DNA from: Chloroflexota bacterium
GTDB taxonomy: Bacteria > Chloroflexota > Anaerolineae > Ardenticatenales > JAADHH01
Assembly (NCBI GenBank): GCA_013151955.1
Contig: JAADHH010000021.1
Span: forward strand, 1 to 46,250
Direction of reading: 5' to 3'
Length of the DNA stretch: 46,250 bases
In this document: positions 9,092 to 18,200 of the stretch, piece after piece
Numbering within the stretch: the stretch's first letter is position 1
Layout of the letters: every line of letters begins with the position of its first letter
The notes under the pieces: generated by a model
What the model was told of the DNA's origin: nothing
The model's input: only the letters and a program-made list of their open reading frames with translations
Database searches by the model: none
Program-made: the position numbers and the translations under genes

Positions 9092-9688
9092 ATGGATCAT
9101 AACCTGACGCCTTGCGAATTCCGCCAGCGCCGCCCCCTGGCCGGTGGCGGCGAAGAGATCGTCTGCCTGGCGGCCCAATCTGCCCAACTGGCCATTGTGG
9201 GCCAGGAAGAAGGCAACCATCTGGCCGCGGTCTGCGGCTCCTGCCCCATCCCCGGCGCCATCGCCGGCAATCCTGCCGCTTGCCTATTCCTCCGGCCCCT
9301 CCGCTTCATCGCCGACCCGGAACGAGCGCCGGCCTACTTCACCTGTCGCTGGTATTACGCCATCCGCAGCGGGGAGCAGCCAACGGACATTCGCTGGTGC
9401 CAGGGGTGCCGCGATTGGTTTCCGCGCCCACCGCTCGAGCTCATCCAGGGCTACGAAGAAGAGAACGAAAGAATTCGTCGCTTCATGCTCACCGGCGACG
9501 ATGGCCGGGCTCGTTTTCGCTGGGCCACCTCCGAGGAGGTCGCACCCCACGCCTTCACCGGCTGGCGACGGATCCGTTTCGTTTTGCAGCGATGGGTCAT
9601 GCTGCTCCGGCTGCGCTGGCAGCAGAGACAGAGAAGATCGACCTCTGGGAGAAGTCGATCTTCTGACCCTTCTGACCTCAACGCATGA
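9092..9688 (+). CDS. Eight-cysteine hypothetical protein under fluoride switch
   Basis: Unrecognised 198-residue protein starting at ATG 9092 with an AGCAGGAG ribosome site, 35 bp after the previous stop. It has eight cysteines in its first 106 residues: C8, C25, C48-x2-C51 followed by PIPGAI, C64 after NP, C85 and C103-x2-C106. The same order and key words (CxxCPxP, NPxC, final C-C pair) recur in the 102-residue protein at 42013-42321, so the two appear related. The arrangement suggests a metal or Fe-S site but proves none. The C-terminal tail is Arg/Ser-rich and is encoded by a palindromic repeat. It is the second and last gene of the fluoride-switch unit and overlaps the convergent gene by 11 bp. 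Confidence 0.75.
   Translation: MDHNLTPCEFRQRRPLAGGGEEIVCLAAQSAQLAIVGQEEGNHLAAVCGSCPIPGAIAGNPAACLFLRPLRFIADPERAPAYFTCRWYYAIRSGEQPTDIRWCQGCRDWFPRPPLELIQGYEEENERIRRFMLTGDDGRARFRWATSEEVAPHAFTGWRRIRFVLQRWVMLLRLRWQQRQRRSTSGRSRSSDPSDLNA
9632..9664. repeat. Palindromic repeat core, copy 2
   Basis: Arms 9632-9646 and 9650-9664 are complementary with one mismatch around GGG. It is preceded by the same CAGAGACAGAGAAG stretch seen before copy 1 and encodes the C-terminal tail of the eight-Cys protein. Confidence 0.8.
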
Positions 9689-11417
9689 TGAGAGGCAGGT
9701 AAATCCGCGGCAAAAAGACCATGACGCCAAAGTCGGCATTGGTCGGCATGACGGCCCCGTCCCGATTGAAGATGGCCCACTTGTGCTCACTGTTTCCGTA
9801 GCGCACGCCAATCCGATGGCCGCTGTGCGTGCTCCCTGGAGCCGCGTTCCAGTTCTGCGTAACCAGCAGGAGGGCGAACGGGTTGTTGTTCGTCAACGGG
9901 TTGTCGATCCAGGTTGCGCTCCCGGCGATGTTCCCAGACGTTGCCCTGTGCACAAAGGCCGTAGTGCTCGTCGAGCGCACCATGACATTGAACCCCACGT
10001 CTGCCGGCATGGTGGTAAAGTCCTCGTTGTGAATGGCCCACTTGTTGGAGGCATTGTAGACCGCCCCGATGGAGTGTTTGTTATACTTGGGGAGGATCCC
10101 GCTCGGGTCGAAGTTCTGGGTAGCGAACAGGATAGCGTCTGATTTTCCGTTGGTAAGGGGATGGTCAATGGTCGCCGTAGAACCGGAGATGCCACCCGAT
10201 CGGGAGATGTGGGTAAAGACCGCCGCGTCCACCGACGGGATCACCACATTGAATGCCGCTCCCGCAGGCATGGTAGCCAGGTCTTCATTGAAGATACCCC
10301 ATTTGTGCGCACTTCCATTATACAAGACGCCAAGCGGATGGTTGTTTGGGGTGCCACCAACCCCACCCGGATTCCAGTTCTGGGTGACCAACACGATGGC
10401 GTGGGGGTTGTTGTTGGTGAGAGGGTTGTCTATGAAGGTCACGCTCGCCGATGAATTCGCGGCCGTAGCGAAGTGGAAAAAGGCGGTCGTGCCGGTGGTA
10501 GGCACCAGCACGTTGAAGGCCGCACCTTCCGGCATGTCAGTGTGGTCCTTATTGTAGACGGCCCATTGTCGGTACAAAACATCATACCGCACCCCGATGG
10601 GATGGGCATTGGTACCGGCGCCGCTCGTCTGGGTGATGAGGACAATGGCGTTCGGTTTCCCATTCGTCAGCGGACTGTCGATGTAGCTCCAGCCCACGGT
10701 GTTGGTGTTTCCCGCCGTGGCCGTATGCACAAAGACATCAGGACCGTGGGATAGCACCAGTACGTTGAAGGAGGCGCCTTCCGGCATGTCGGCGAGATCC
10801 TGGTTCAAAATGAACCAACTACCACCGAAATATCCCACCTGGACGGGATGGTTGTTGTAGACGCCAAGCCCCCCACCCGGGTTCCAGTTCTGGGTGACCA
10901 ACAAGGTCGCGTTGGGGTTGTTGTTCGTAAGGGGATTGTTTATGGTGGTGACGTTCCCATAGGTGTTCCCGGCACTGGCCGTATGTACAAAGGCACCGGC
11001 GGATGCGTCGGGGATCAGCACGTTGAAGTTCACCCCTTTGGGCATGGTAGCAAGGGACTGATTGAAGATGGCCCACTTGCTGCCGTTATAATAGACGCCG
11101 AGGAGATGGCTATTGACAGTGCCACCAGACCCGCCTGGGTCCGCATTCTGGGTGACGAAAACGATGGCGTTGGGGTTGTTGTTGGTAAGGGGGTGATCAA
11201 TGACGGTCGCGTCGCCGCCCCTGTTCGCGTCCGTGCTGATGTGGACGAAACGGGCTCCCGGCACACGGGTTGTCGCGCTGAAGAGATGCTGAGTCTCGAC
11301 GCTGCCGGCCGGTGCGGCGCTCCGCGCGCTGGCGACGGGCAACGTTACCAGAAAAGCGACCAAAGCCACAGCTAGTCCTCGTACGATCATCCTATTGAAT
11401 AACGTCCTCTCGGTCAT
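9678..11417 (-). CDS. Secreted protein with six DUF7452-like repeats and LP-type C-terminal tag
   Basis: Exported protein of unknown function, 579 residues. ATG at 11417 follows a GGAAGGAGA ribosome site; further upstream ATGs lack one. The N-terminus (FNRMIVRGLAVALVAFLVT, then an Ala-rich stretch) is a signal peptide. The mature part is six tandem repeats of roughly 85-90 residues, each with FVH-type start, a DxPLTNNNPxA block, a VTQNWNPGG-like block, a HPxGVxY strand, KWAIFNxDLATMP and FNVLVP. This resembles the DUF7452 repeat as I recall it. The protein ends in IYLPLIMR, a short hydrophobic Leu-Pro tag also seen in modified form on the neighbouring BNR protein. It probably forms a surface or secreted beta-rich array. 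Confidence 0.8.
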   Translation of the reverse strand: MTERTLFNRMIVRGLAVALVAFLVTLPVASARSAAPAGSVETQHLFSATTRVPGARFVHISTDANRGGDATVIDHPLTNNNPNAIVFVTQNADPGGSGGTVNSHLLGVYYNGSKWAIFNQSLATMPKGVNFNVLIPDASAGAFVHTASAGNTYGNVTTINNPLTNNNPNATLLVTQNWNPGGGLGVYNNHPVQVGYFGGSWFILNQDLADMPEGASFNVLVLSHGPDVFVHTATAGNTNTVGWSYIDSPLTNGKPNAIVLITQTSGAGTNAHPIGVRYDVLYRQWAVYNKDHTDMPEGAAFNVLVPTTGTTAFFHFATAANSSASVTFIDNPLTNNNPHAIVLVTQNWNPGGVGGTPNNHPLGVLYNGSAHKWGIFNEDLATMPAGAAFNVVIPSVDAAVFTHISRSGGISGSTATIDHPLTNGKSDAILFATQNFDPSGILPKYNKHSIGAVYNASNKWAIHNEDFTTMPADVGFNVMVRSTSTTAFVHRATSGNIAGSATWIDNPLTNNNPFALLLVTQNWNAAPGSTHSGHRIGVRYGNSEHKWAIFNRDGAVMPTNADFGVMVFLPRIYLPLIMR

Positions 11418-11745
11418 CTCGATTCTCCTTCCGGTCATTCGTGCGTATCGTGATGGTTTCATTTCCGCGCTCTACCAATAAAATCAGGTTCCAACCCTGC
11501 CCCCGAGTGTACACGCCCCCCGCCATCCGCCATCCGCCGTACGCCAGTATGCCAGGATAGATCGTAGCTCTGCCCCCGGCCAGCGTTGATAAGCAGCAAG
11601 CAAGGAGAGCCTGGCGAATGAATTCGCGGCTACAGTTGCAAAACCGACCGCCGCCGGTTCGATCTTCAGTCGGTGGAGGCCGACATTGCGGTGGTAGGCG
11701 TGGGTTCAACCACTAGCCACGGAGGCGTGAGTAGTAACCCTCCAC
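11418..11745. other. Intergenic region between two secreted-protein genes
   Basis: No gene seen. It holds the ribosome site of the downstream minus-strand gene, a hairpin GCGAAT-GA-ATTCGC followed by GGCTAC at 11614-11632, and a second weak palindrome (ACCGAC...GTCGGT, around 11640-11690) that could be a poor terminator for the BNR gene. A T-loop-like GGTTCGATC near 11657 is not part of a tRNA. Confidence 0.45.
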
Positions 11746-14700
11746 CTACTCCCGCCGGATCACCGGCAGGAACAGATCGTACGCGCCGGCCTCACCCGTC
11801 GGTGTGACGGAGGGGCTGGCTGTGGCGACGGGTGTTGCCGTCTCCGAAGGCGTTGCGGTCGCCGTCGGGGTCGGGGTCGCCGTCGACCAGGTCACCTCCC
11901 AGGCATCGAGGCTGGCCGTGGCGTTGCCCGCACTGCTGTGCAGCGTAGCACGCAATCGGATCTGCGGGTAGGCGGTCGCATCAATCGCCGACAAACTCGC
12001 CCCACTGGCAACATCCAAGAGCAAGGGAGCACCACCGGCCGAAAGGACATCCACCTGCATGCTCGTGTGCAGCGGCACTGTGGTCGTGTAGCGCAAACTG
12101 TCCCACACGCCGAGCAGCGACGGGCTGATGACGACCGAGGTGATGACGCCGGTGGCGCTGTACCGCGTATAACCGAGCGTGAGTGCGCTGAGCAGCGGTG
12201 TCGTGAAGCGATCTGTCGTCGTGAACGTTGTGCGAACCTGCACGTAGCGGGAAAGCGGGCTGGGCAAAACGGTTCCCGATGGGGTCACCGGAGACCACGT
12301 GCTCCACGAAGCGCCCGGTACGCCCACCGGCCCGGTACGGCTTGCGAACGACTGTGTTGTCCCGGCCGGCGTCACGTTCGCCCAAGACAACGTCCCCCAG
12401 GAAGTAGCCCACCCGGTGTCAAATGGCCTGGAGGTGAATGTGCCGGAGGCATAGAACGTGCCTTCCCTGGAGAAGTAGATGTTTTGCTCCACACGGCGGT
12501 CGTCCTGCCACACGAGGAAGGCGTTGCCATCGCCGGCCAGCACGCCGGAAGGCAAATGTTGTGCGGCGCTGTTGGCCTCTGCGATGGCGTTTTCATTTGC
12601 GCTCCAGTGTTGGCCGGCGTCTGTGCTGCGCGCAACGTAGATGTCGTAATCGCCACCCCGGCGATCCTCCCACGCCAGAAACACGTTCCCGCCGGTGCCG
12701 GCAGCCAAACGAGGGGCATCCTGATCGTTCGCCCCAACATCATCATTGACTCGCGCATTTTGACTCCAGGTCGTGCCGCCGTTGGTGCTGCGCGCGTAGT
12801 AAATGTCGTTTCCACCCAATCGCGCGTCGCGCCAGGCCAGGTGCAGCGTACCGCCGGTTGCCCACGCCAAGGACGGAGCTCCCTGGGCGGCCGTCCCGCC
12901 ATCGTCGTTCACGCGTGTTTCGGCCCAGGTGCTGCCACCATCGGCACTCCGCGCGAAGTACACGTCATCGTTGCCATTGCGGCCATCCTGCCAGGCCACA
13001 AAAATCTGGCCGCCATCCGCACTCACCGCCAGCGAGGGGGCCGTTTGGTCCGTCGTTCCGCTATCCTGGTTGACCCGCGTGTTGGCACTCCAAGTCGCGC
13101 CCCCGTTTGTGCTGGTCGCAAAGTAGATGTCGTAATGGCCCTGGCGGCGGTCTTGCCACGCCAGATAGAGGTGTCCCAAAGCATCGGCGGCCAGGCTGGG
13201 ATGGCCCTGGTCCACAACAAAAGAATCGTCGTTCACCCGCCGGTTCGCCGACCACGTCACCCCGTTGGCGGAGGAAGCAAAATAGATGTTGCCGTCGCCG
13301 CCCCGCGTGTCCCGCCAGGCCAGATAAGCATTCGTACCACTGACGGCCAGGCTGACCTCGCTCTGGCTGGCGTTGCTATCGCCGTCGTCGCTGACTTTCA
13401 CGTCTGCGGACCAGGTCAGGCCTCCATCGGTGCTGTGCGCATAGTAGATGTCTGCGTCGGGCTGCCCCGTGCCATCTTCGCGGAAATCTTGCCAAGCCAC
13501 ATGCAGGCCGCTTCCGCCATCGATGGCCAGGACCGGCCGGTATTGGGAAGCGACACCGCCGTCGTCATTCAGGCGAAAATTGGTCCCCCACGTGCCGCCA
13601 CGATTGTTCGAAACCGCTCCGTAGATATCGGGGCTGCCGGTTCGACTGTCGCGCCAGACCAGGGCCAGGCGCTGGCCTCCGCCAAAGGTCAGGACCGGTG
13701 TATCATGGAAGGAGCCGGTCGGCGCATCGTCGTTGACCCGCGATTCCGAAAGCCAGTGCGCCCCGCCATCCTCACTGCGCGCGGCGTAAATGTTGTGGGC
13801 GCCATCGCGATTGTCCCGCCAGGAAACAAACACCCTCCCGGCATCGTCCGCGGAGACCGCCGGCAAGTATTGCAGCGCCCCCGGGTCGTCTTGATTCACG
13901 CGGCGGTTGGTTTGCCAGTTGGCACCCCCGTTGGTGCTGCGCGCATAGTAAATATCGGCATCGCCATTGCGCAAGTCTCGCCAGGCAAGGTGCAAATTGC
14001 CGAGGCCGTCCCGCGCCAGGCTGGGCTCGGTCTGACCAGTGGAGCCTATATCGCTGTTCACCTTGACATTCGTGCTCCACGATTGGCCGCTGTTCGTGCT
14101 GGAAGCAAAGTAGATGTCGTCGTTGCCATTCCGCGCATCGGACCAGGCCAGGTAGAGATGACCGGCAGTGCCGGCCACCAGCGTGGGGAGCGTTTGGTCG
14201 CGGGTCGTGCTGTCATCGTTTACGCGCACGCCATACCCCCAGCCCGCACCGCCATCCGTGCTGCGGGTGACATAGATGTCCCCATTTCCCCCTTTTTGCT
14301 CTTCCCAAGCGACGTAAAGCGTGCCGGCTGAATCGAGTGCCAAAACGGGAGTTCGTTGATAAGATGAGCTGACGTCAAAGACGGCTTGAACCGGGGTGGC
14401 CCAGCTAGTCCCACCGTCAGCACTACTCGCAAACATGATGTCTGTGTCGGCCGTTCCCCCCGCAGATTCTTCCCACACAACGTACACCTTGCCGCCGCTG
14501 CCGGCCACGATGTCCGGTGCGCGCCGGGCCGCCGAAGGGTCCGTGGGCCGGATCGGGCGATTGGCGCTCCAGGTGACGCCGCCATCGGTACTCTTGCTGA
14601 GGTACAGATTCCACTGACCATCGCGCAAGTCTTCCCAGACGGCGTATAGCGTGCCGTCCGGCGCTGCGGCAATGGCCGGCGCAGATTGGCGAGCGGCAGC

Positions 14701-15039
14701 GTCCGCGCTCAAGACGTGATTGACCGACAAGCCCTCTTCGGCCAGGCGCAGATCACCGGGAAGGGTACTGGCATCGAGATGGAAGAGATCGCCGGAAATA
14801 AAATCGTCCTGCGAGCTCTGCGTCCAGGTGAACGGCTCCGTGCTCGCATACACCAGCCCCCCGGCCACAGTCACGCCCTGTTGCGCGCTTATGCCGGTTG
14901 CGTCGGTGAATTCGTCTTGCCAGTACGTACCGCCAATGATCGGAGCAGCCCCAACCGACACAACCAGGTAGAGCGGGACCAGCAGCAAGACGAGCAAGGC
15001 AGCGGTCAGCCCCAAACGGTGTTGTGGTGTGTAATTCAC
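11746..15039 (-). CDS. Large secreted BNR/Asp-box repeat protein (sialidase-like fold)
   Basis: A 1097-residue exported protein starting at GTG 15039, supported by AGGAGGGA upstream. The signal peptide (LGLTAALLVLLLVPLYLVV) is followed by a lamin- or laminin-G-like short segment (YWQDEF...) and then about 13 Asp-box units of roughly 55-60 residues, each with a WxDxRxGxxDIYYARS-like strand and SxDGGxTW turn. This predicts beta-propeller domains as in BNR/sialidase proteins, but I see no clear sialidase Arg triad, so enzymatic activity is unproven. Near the end there is a beta-domain, a Thr/Pro-rich linker (TATPTPTATATP) and a final LFLPVIRRE tag. It is likely cell-surface attached or secreted, for binding or degradation of glycans or proteins. 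Confidence 0.85.
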   Translation of the reverse strand: MNYTPQHRLGLTAALLVLLLVPLYLVVSVGAAPIIGGTYWQDEFTDATGISAQQGVTVAGGLVYASTEPFTWTQSSQDDFISGDLFHLDASTLPGDLRLAEEGLSVNHVLSADAAARQSAPAIAAAPDGTLYAVWEDLRDGQWNLYLSKSTDGGVTWSANRPIRPTDPSAARRAPDIVAGSGGKVYVVWEESAGGTADTDIMFASSADGGTSWATPVQAVFDVSSSYQRTPVLALDSAGTLYVAWEEQKGGNGDIYVTRSTDGGAGWGYGVRVNDDSTTRDQTLPTLVAGTAGHLYLAWSDARNGNDDIYFASSTNSGQSWSTNVKVNSDIGSTGQTEPSLARDGLGNLHLAWRDLRNGDADIYYARSTNGGANWQTNRRVNQDDPGALQYLPAVSADDAGRVFVSWRDNRDGAHNIYAARSEDGGAHWLSESRVNDDAPTGSFHDTPVLTFGGGQRLALVWRDSRTGSPDIYGAVSNNRGGTWGTNFRLNDDGGVASQYRPVLAIDGGSGLHVAWQDFREDGTGQPDADIYYAHSTDGGLTWSADVKVSDDGDSNASQSEVSLAVSGTNAYLAWRDTRGGDGNIYFASSANGVTWSANRRVNDDSFVVDQGHPSLAADALGHLYLAWQDRRQGHYDIYFATSTNGGATWSANTRVNQDSGTTDQTAPSLAVSADGGQIFVAWQDGRNGNDDVYFARSADGGSTWAETRVNDDGGTAAQGAPSLAWATGGTLHLAWRDARLGGNDIYYARSTNGGTTWSQNARVNDDVGANDQDAPRLAAGTGGNVFLAWEDRRGGDYDIYVARSTDAGQHWSANENAIAEANSAAQHLPSGVLAGDGNAFLVWQDDRRVEQNIYFSREGTFYASGTFTSRPFDTGWATSWGTLSWANVTPAGTTQSFASRTGPVGVPGASWSTWSPVTPSGTVLPSPLSRYVQVRTTFTTTDRFTTPLLSALTLGYTRYSATGVITSVVISPSLLGVWDSLRYTTTVPLHTSMQVDVLSAGGAPLLLDVASGASLSAIDATAYPQIRLRATLHSSAGNATASLDAWEVTWSTATPTPTATATPSETATPVATASPSVTPTGEAGAYDLFLPVIRRE

Positions 15040-15066
15040 GTTCCCTCCTGCTTTGAAAACAGACGT

Positions 15067-15165
15067 CAGTCGTCAGACTCTAGCCACGCGACGCTTAGAA
15101 GTTCAACTTCTCGGAGAAGTTGAACTTCTGGGCCTACTGCGTAATCTGTCGCTCGACGCTCCACG
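15067..15165 (+). repeat. 99-bp palindromic repeat, copy A
   Basis: The core is two 15-nt blocks, AGAAGTTCAACTTCT (15097-15111) and AGAAGTTGAACTTCT (15115-15129), separated by CGG. Each block is almost self-complementary and they also complement each other. The flanks (15067-15096 and 15130-15165) match, with about six mismatches in all, a reverse-oriented copy at 24245-24343. Confidence 0.88.
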
Positions 15166-15220
15166 ATTTTCATCCTTGGGCAAACCTGCCAACTCCGGTG
15201 CGTACGGCCTCCACCGACGC

Positions 15221-15260
15221 AAAGCAAAGGGCCGGCGGGGCAATCAAATCCCGCCGGCCC
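15221..15260 (-). terminator. Intrinsic terminator after the subtilase gene
   Basis: On the minus strand, an 11-bp GC-rich stem (15250-15260 with 15229-15239) is followed by TTTGCTTT. It lies 36 bp beyond the stop of the subtilase gene. The T-tract is interrupted, so efficiency is uncertain. Confidence 0.68.
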
Positions 15261-15295
15261 CCTGTCAAGCAATCAAACTACCTGCGCACCCCCAA

Positions 15296-18200
15296 TTACG
15301 AACCGAAGTTCACTTCGAGGATCGGGCGTTCGCTTTGGACCATCCAGTCCGAAGACCGGAAGTCGTGCCGGCTGGAAACATCGCCGGAGCCGACCAGGAT
15401 CAGGCCAAAGTTGCTGGCCGGATCGTTGATCCAATCTTGAACCGCACTGGTTACATCAATCGTATACCAGCCCGGCGCGTCTGCCGTGAACGAAGCGACT
15501 GCGGTACTGGCCCGGTCGTCGGTGCCGGTAGCACCTGGCCCAGTCCAGTTGGTGCTGGCATTGGCTGCCAACCACGTTGCCGTGGTCGGGTCCCAAGCCT
15601 TGGACATCTTGTACGCCGTGATTTGCGTTGGTAGACCGCTGGCGTAGTGGCTATACACCTTGAGCTTGGCCGAAGTGACCGTCCAACCGGCGGGCAGGCT
15701 CGACGTGTCGAAGCGGATCAGCCCGCTCATCACGTTGTTCTGGCGCACTTGCAGACCAGACGTGCTGCCGTAGCTGGCGCCGGTGGCCCAGGCGTTGATC
15801 CACGTATCGGTCGTACCGCTGTAGCCGTTGTCATCCCCTTGTTGGAAGGAGAAGTTCAAGCTGCCGACACGCGAGATGGTCACCGGAATCTCGAGCGCCC
15901 CCGGTGCCGTGCTCGGCCCAAGGGTGATCAAGCCGGAGGCTGTATTGCCCGGTGCGACCGCTGCCGCGTTGTAGGTGTAATGCAACATGACCGACGTGTT
16001 CGGCCCGAAGGGACCGGACGGCGCGGCCGCAGCAGTGATGTCCGTGCCCTGGATCGCGTCGACCGTCAGATCGAACGTATCCGCGCCACCAGCCACAGAC
16101 CAGCCATGTACGGCAATCATGTAATCGCCGTCAGCCGGGAACTGCAACGTAATCTGTTCCTCGTCACCAGAGGTCGTAGAAGACCCCATTGATTCGTCGA
16201 AGGTACCATCCCCATTCGAGTCGTAGTACAGGAACAGATCGATGTCGCTGCCGCTGGTGTTGCCGGTGGTTATGTCGAGCAGGCCGGCGTGGTTGAGCGT
16301 CACCGTTTTGGTGTAGCTGGCCGTGGTCGGGTCGTTCGGGTCGTCCTGCGAGATAGGTTGGTTTGTATAGACTTGTGGCACACCCAACCCGAAGCCATCG
16401 GTGTTGTAGTCCGGCAAGCCCATAGACGAGCTGACCTGGATGTCGAAGCTACCGGAATCCGAAGCGGTGACGATGTTGATGGTGTTGGGATTGGCCGTGA
16501 TCGTCCCCACCTGGCCGACAAAGTTCTCGCTGAAGTCGGAGCCCTCGAAGTTGACGTTGTGCAGGGCAATGAGGTTCAAGCCCGGCTTCGCCGGCGCGCT
16601 GACCAGGTCCTGCGGCCCACCGGTCGAGGTATCAAACGTCCAAGTGCCGTCGTGGATGTTTGTGTTCGGGCTCTTGCCCACCACACCCAGTGTGTAGGGG
16701 CCGTAGTAGGCTGGCGCGCCCGCGCCCTTGCAGCCCACGCCATTGCTATAGCAGTCCTGCGTCGGGCCCATGATGATGGTGTCTATGTCGGTGTGCGGGC
16801 CGTTCTGCCAGTCGGTCTTGACCAAGAAGTTCGTCCCGGCCGGCGTGCTATCGGGAACGTCGGTGAAGAAGAAGCGCCAGTCGCCCGATTCTGCTCGCCA
16901 GCGCCAGTCTTGCGTGCCGAAGACCTGGGCATTGTCGTACAGCGTGTCGCCCGAGGAGGCACCGCCGAAGCTAAAGTCGGTGGAGAATGCAGCTACATTG
17001 ACGATGACCGGCACGACGATTGTCCCCTCCATGGAGGCCGGTCCGGACGCGGCGCTCACTGTCGCCGGCGAAACCATGATGGCCCCGTCGTACACGCCAT
17101 AGCCGGCGCTGGCCGGTACGTTGACCGTAGCGTCAAAGGTCGCCTCACCGCCGGCCGGCACCGTTACCGAGCTGGTGCTAGTCGTCAGCCAATCCCATGC
17201 TTGGTGCTGGTAGTATTCCACGCGAACCTTGAGGTGGGAAACCGGCACTCTGGCGTCCGTGCCGGCATGTTGCAGGCCGAGGAATACGCCATCGTGCATG
17301 CGGCCCAGCGGGTTTTGCACGTAAACAGCGCGGTTGTTGGAGTAGGAGTGCAGGTAAGCAAAGCGCACATATTCGCCATCTTCCAACTCCGCACCGTTGA
17401 CCGTGCCGTTGCCGTTCGTATCGGTCCAAAGAGCACCGTCCCCACTTACGTCGGTCCAGTCATAAAGGACCACCCGCCAGTATTGGTCCTGCACATAGTC
17501 GCCGTCTATATCCCATTCACTATAGGGATAGATGACACGCACGACCATCAAATCAGTGCCGGCCGGAATGTCCGGCGTCAGATTGCGCAGGTAGCCTGGC
17601 CGGTTGAAACTATAGGCGTCCTCCTGGGACAAGTCGGCGGTCGTCCAATCGAAGGTTTGTTCGCTAACCTTGCGCAGGATGTCGCTCTGGACGTTGAAGG
17701 TCACGTCGGAAGTTGCCTGCGCTCCGAGGGCACCGACCTGACTAACGCTGAACGTCTGCGTGTCGCTCTGGCCGGGGTGGATAATGTTGGCGAACGCGGG
17801 ATACTCCATACCCCGGTAATCACCAACCTGCCACGATTCGGGCCTGACTAAGCCCGGTCCCATGCCTGCGGCGATTTGCGTAGCCCGATCGGCGTTCACG
17901 CGACCGGCACCCTGGATCAGGACGTCGTAGTTGATGTTGTCCGCGCCGCTCATCAAGATGGCACGGGCCAGTCTGAAGTCCGGCCAAACACCGTTGGTCT
18001 GCTTGTAGGCATCGTAGACCAAGGCCAGGTTGCCGACGGCGACCGGGCAAGCGCGGCTCGTGCCGCCCCAGGTCTCCCAGGCGTTCCAGCCATCGCCGAT
18101 CTCGTTGAGGGCCAGGTCACCGGAGGCGTAGGAGCCATCGGCCACCACGTGTACGCCCGCGTCACCGCGAGCGCCGGGTCCCCGATCTGACCAGGGAGCC

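Noticed and set aside
11640-11690. GGTTCGATC T-loop-like sequence as a tRNA
   Set aside because: No cloverleaf can be drawn around it; it is part of a palindromic repeat.
11938-14331. 797-codon open frame on the plus strand opposite the BNR gene
   Set aside because: It mirrors the Asp-box repeats of the real gene; no start signal or recognisable domain.
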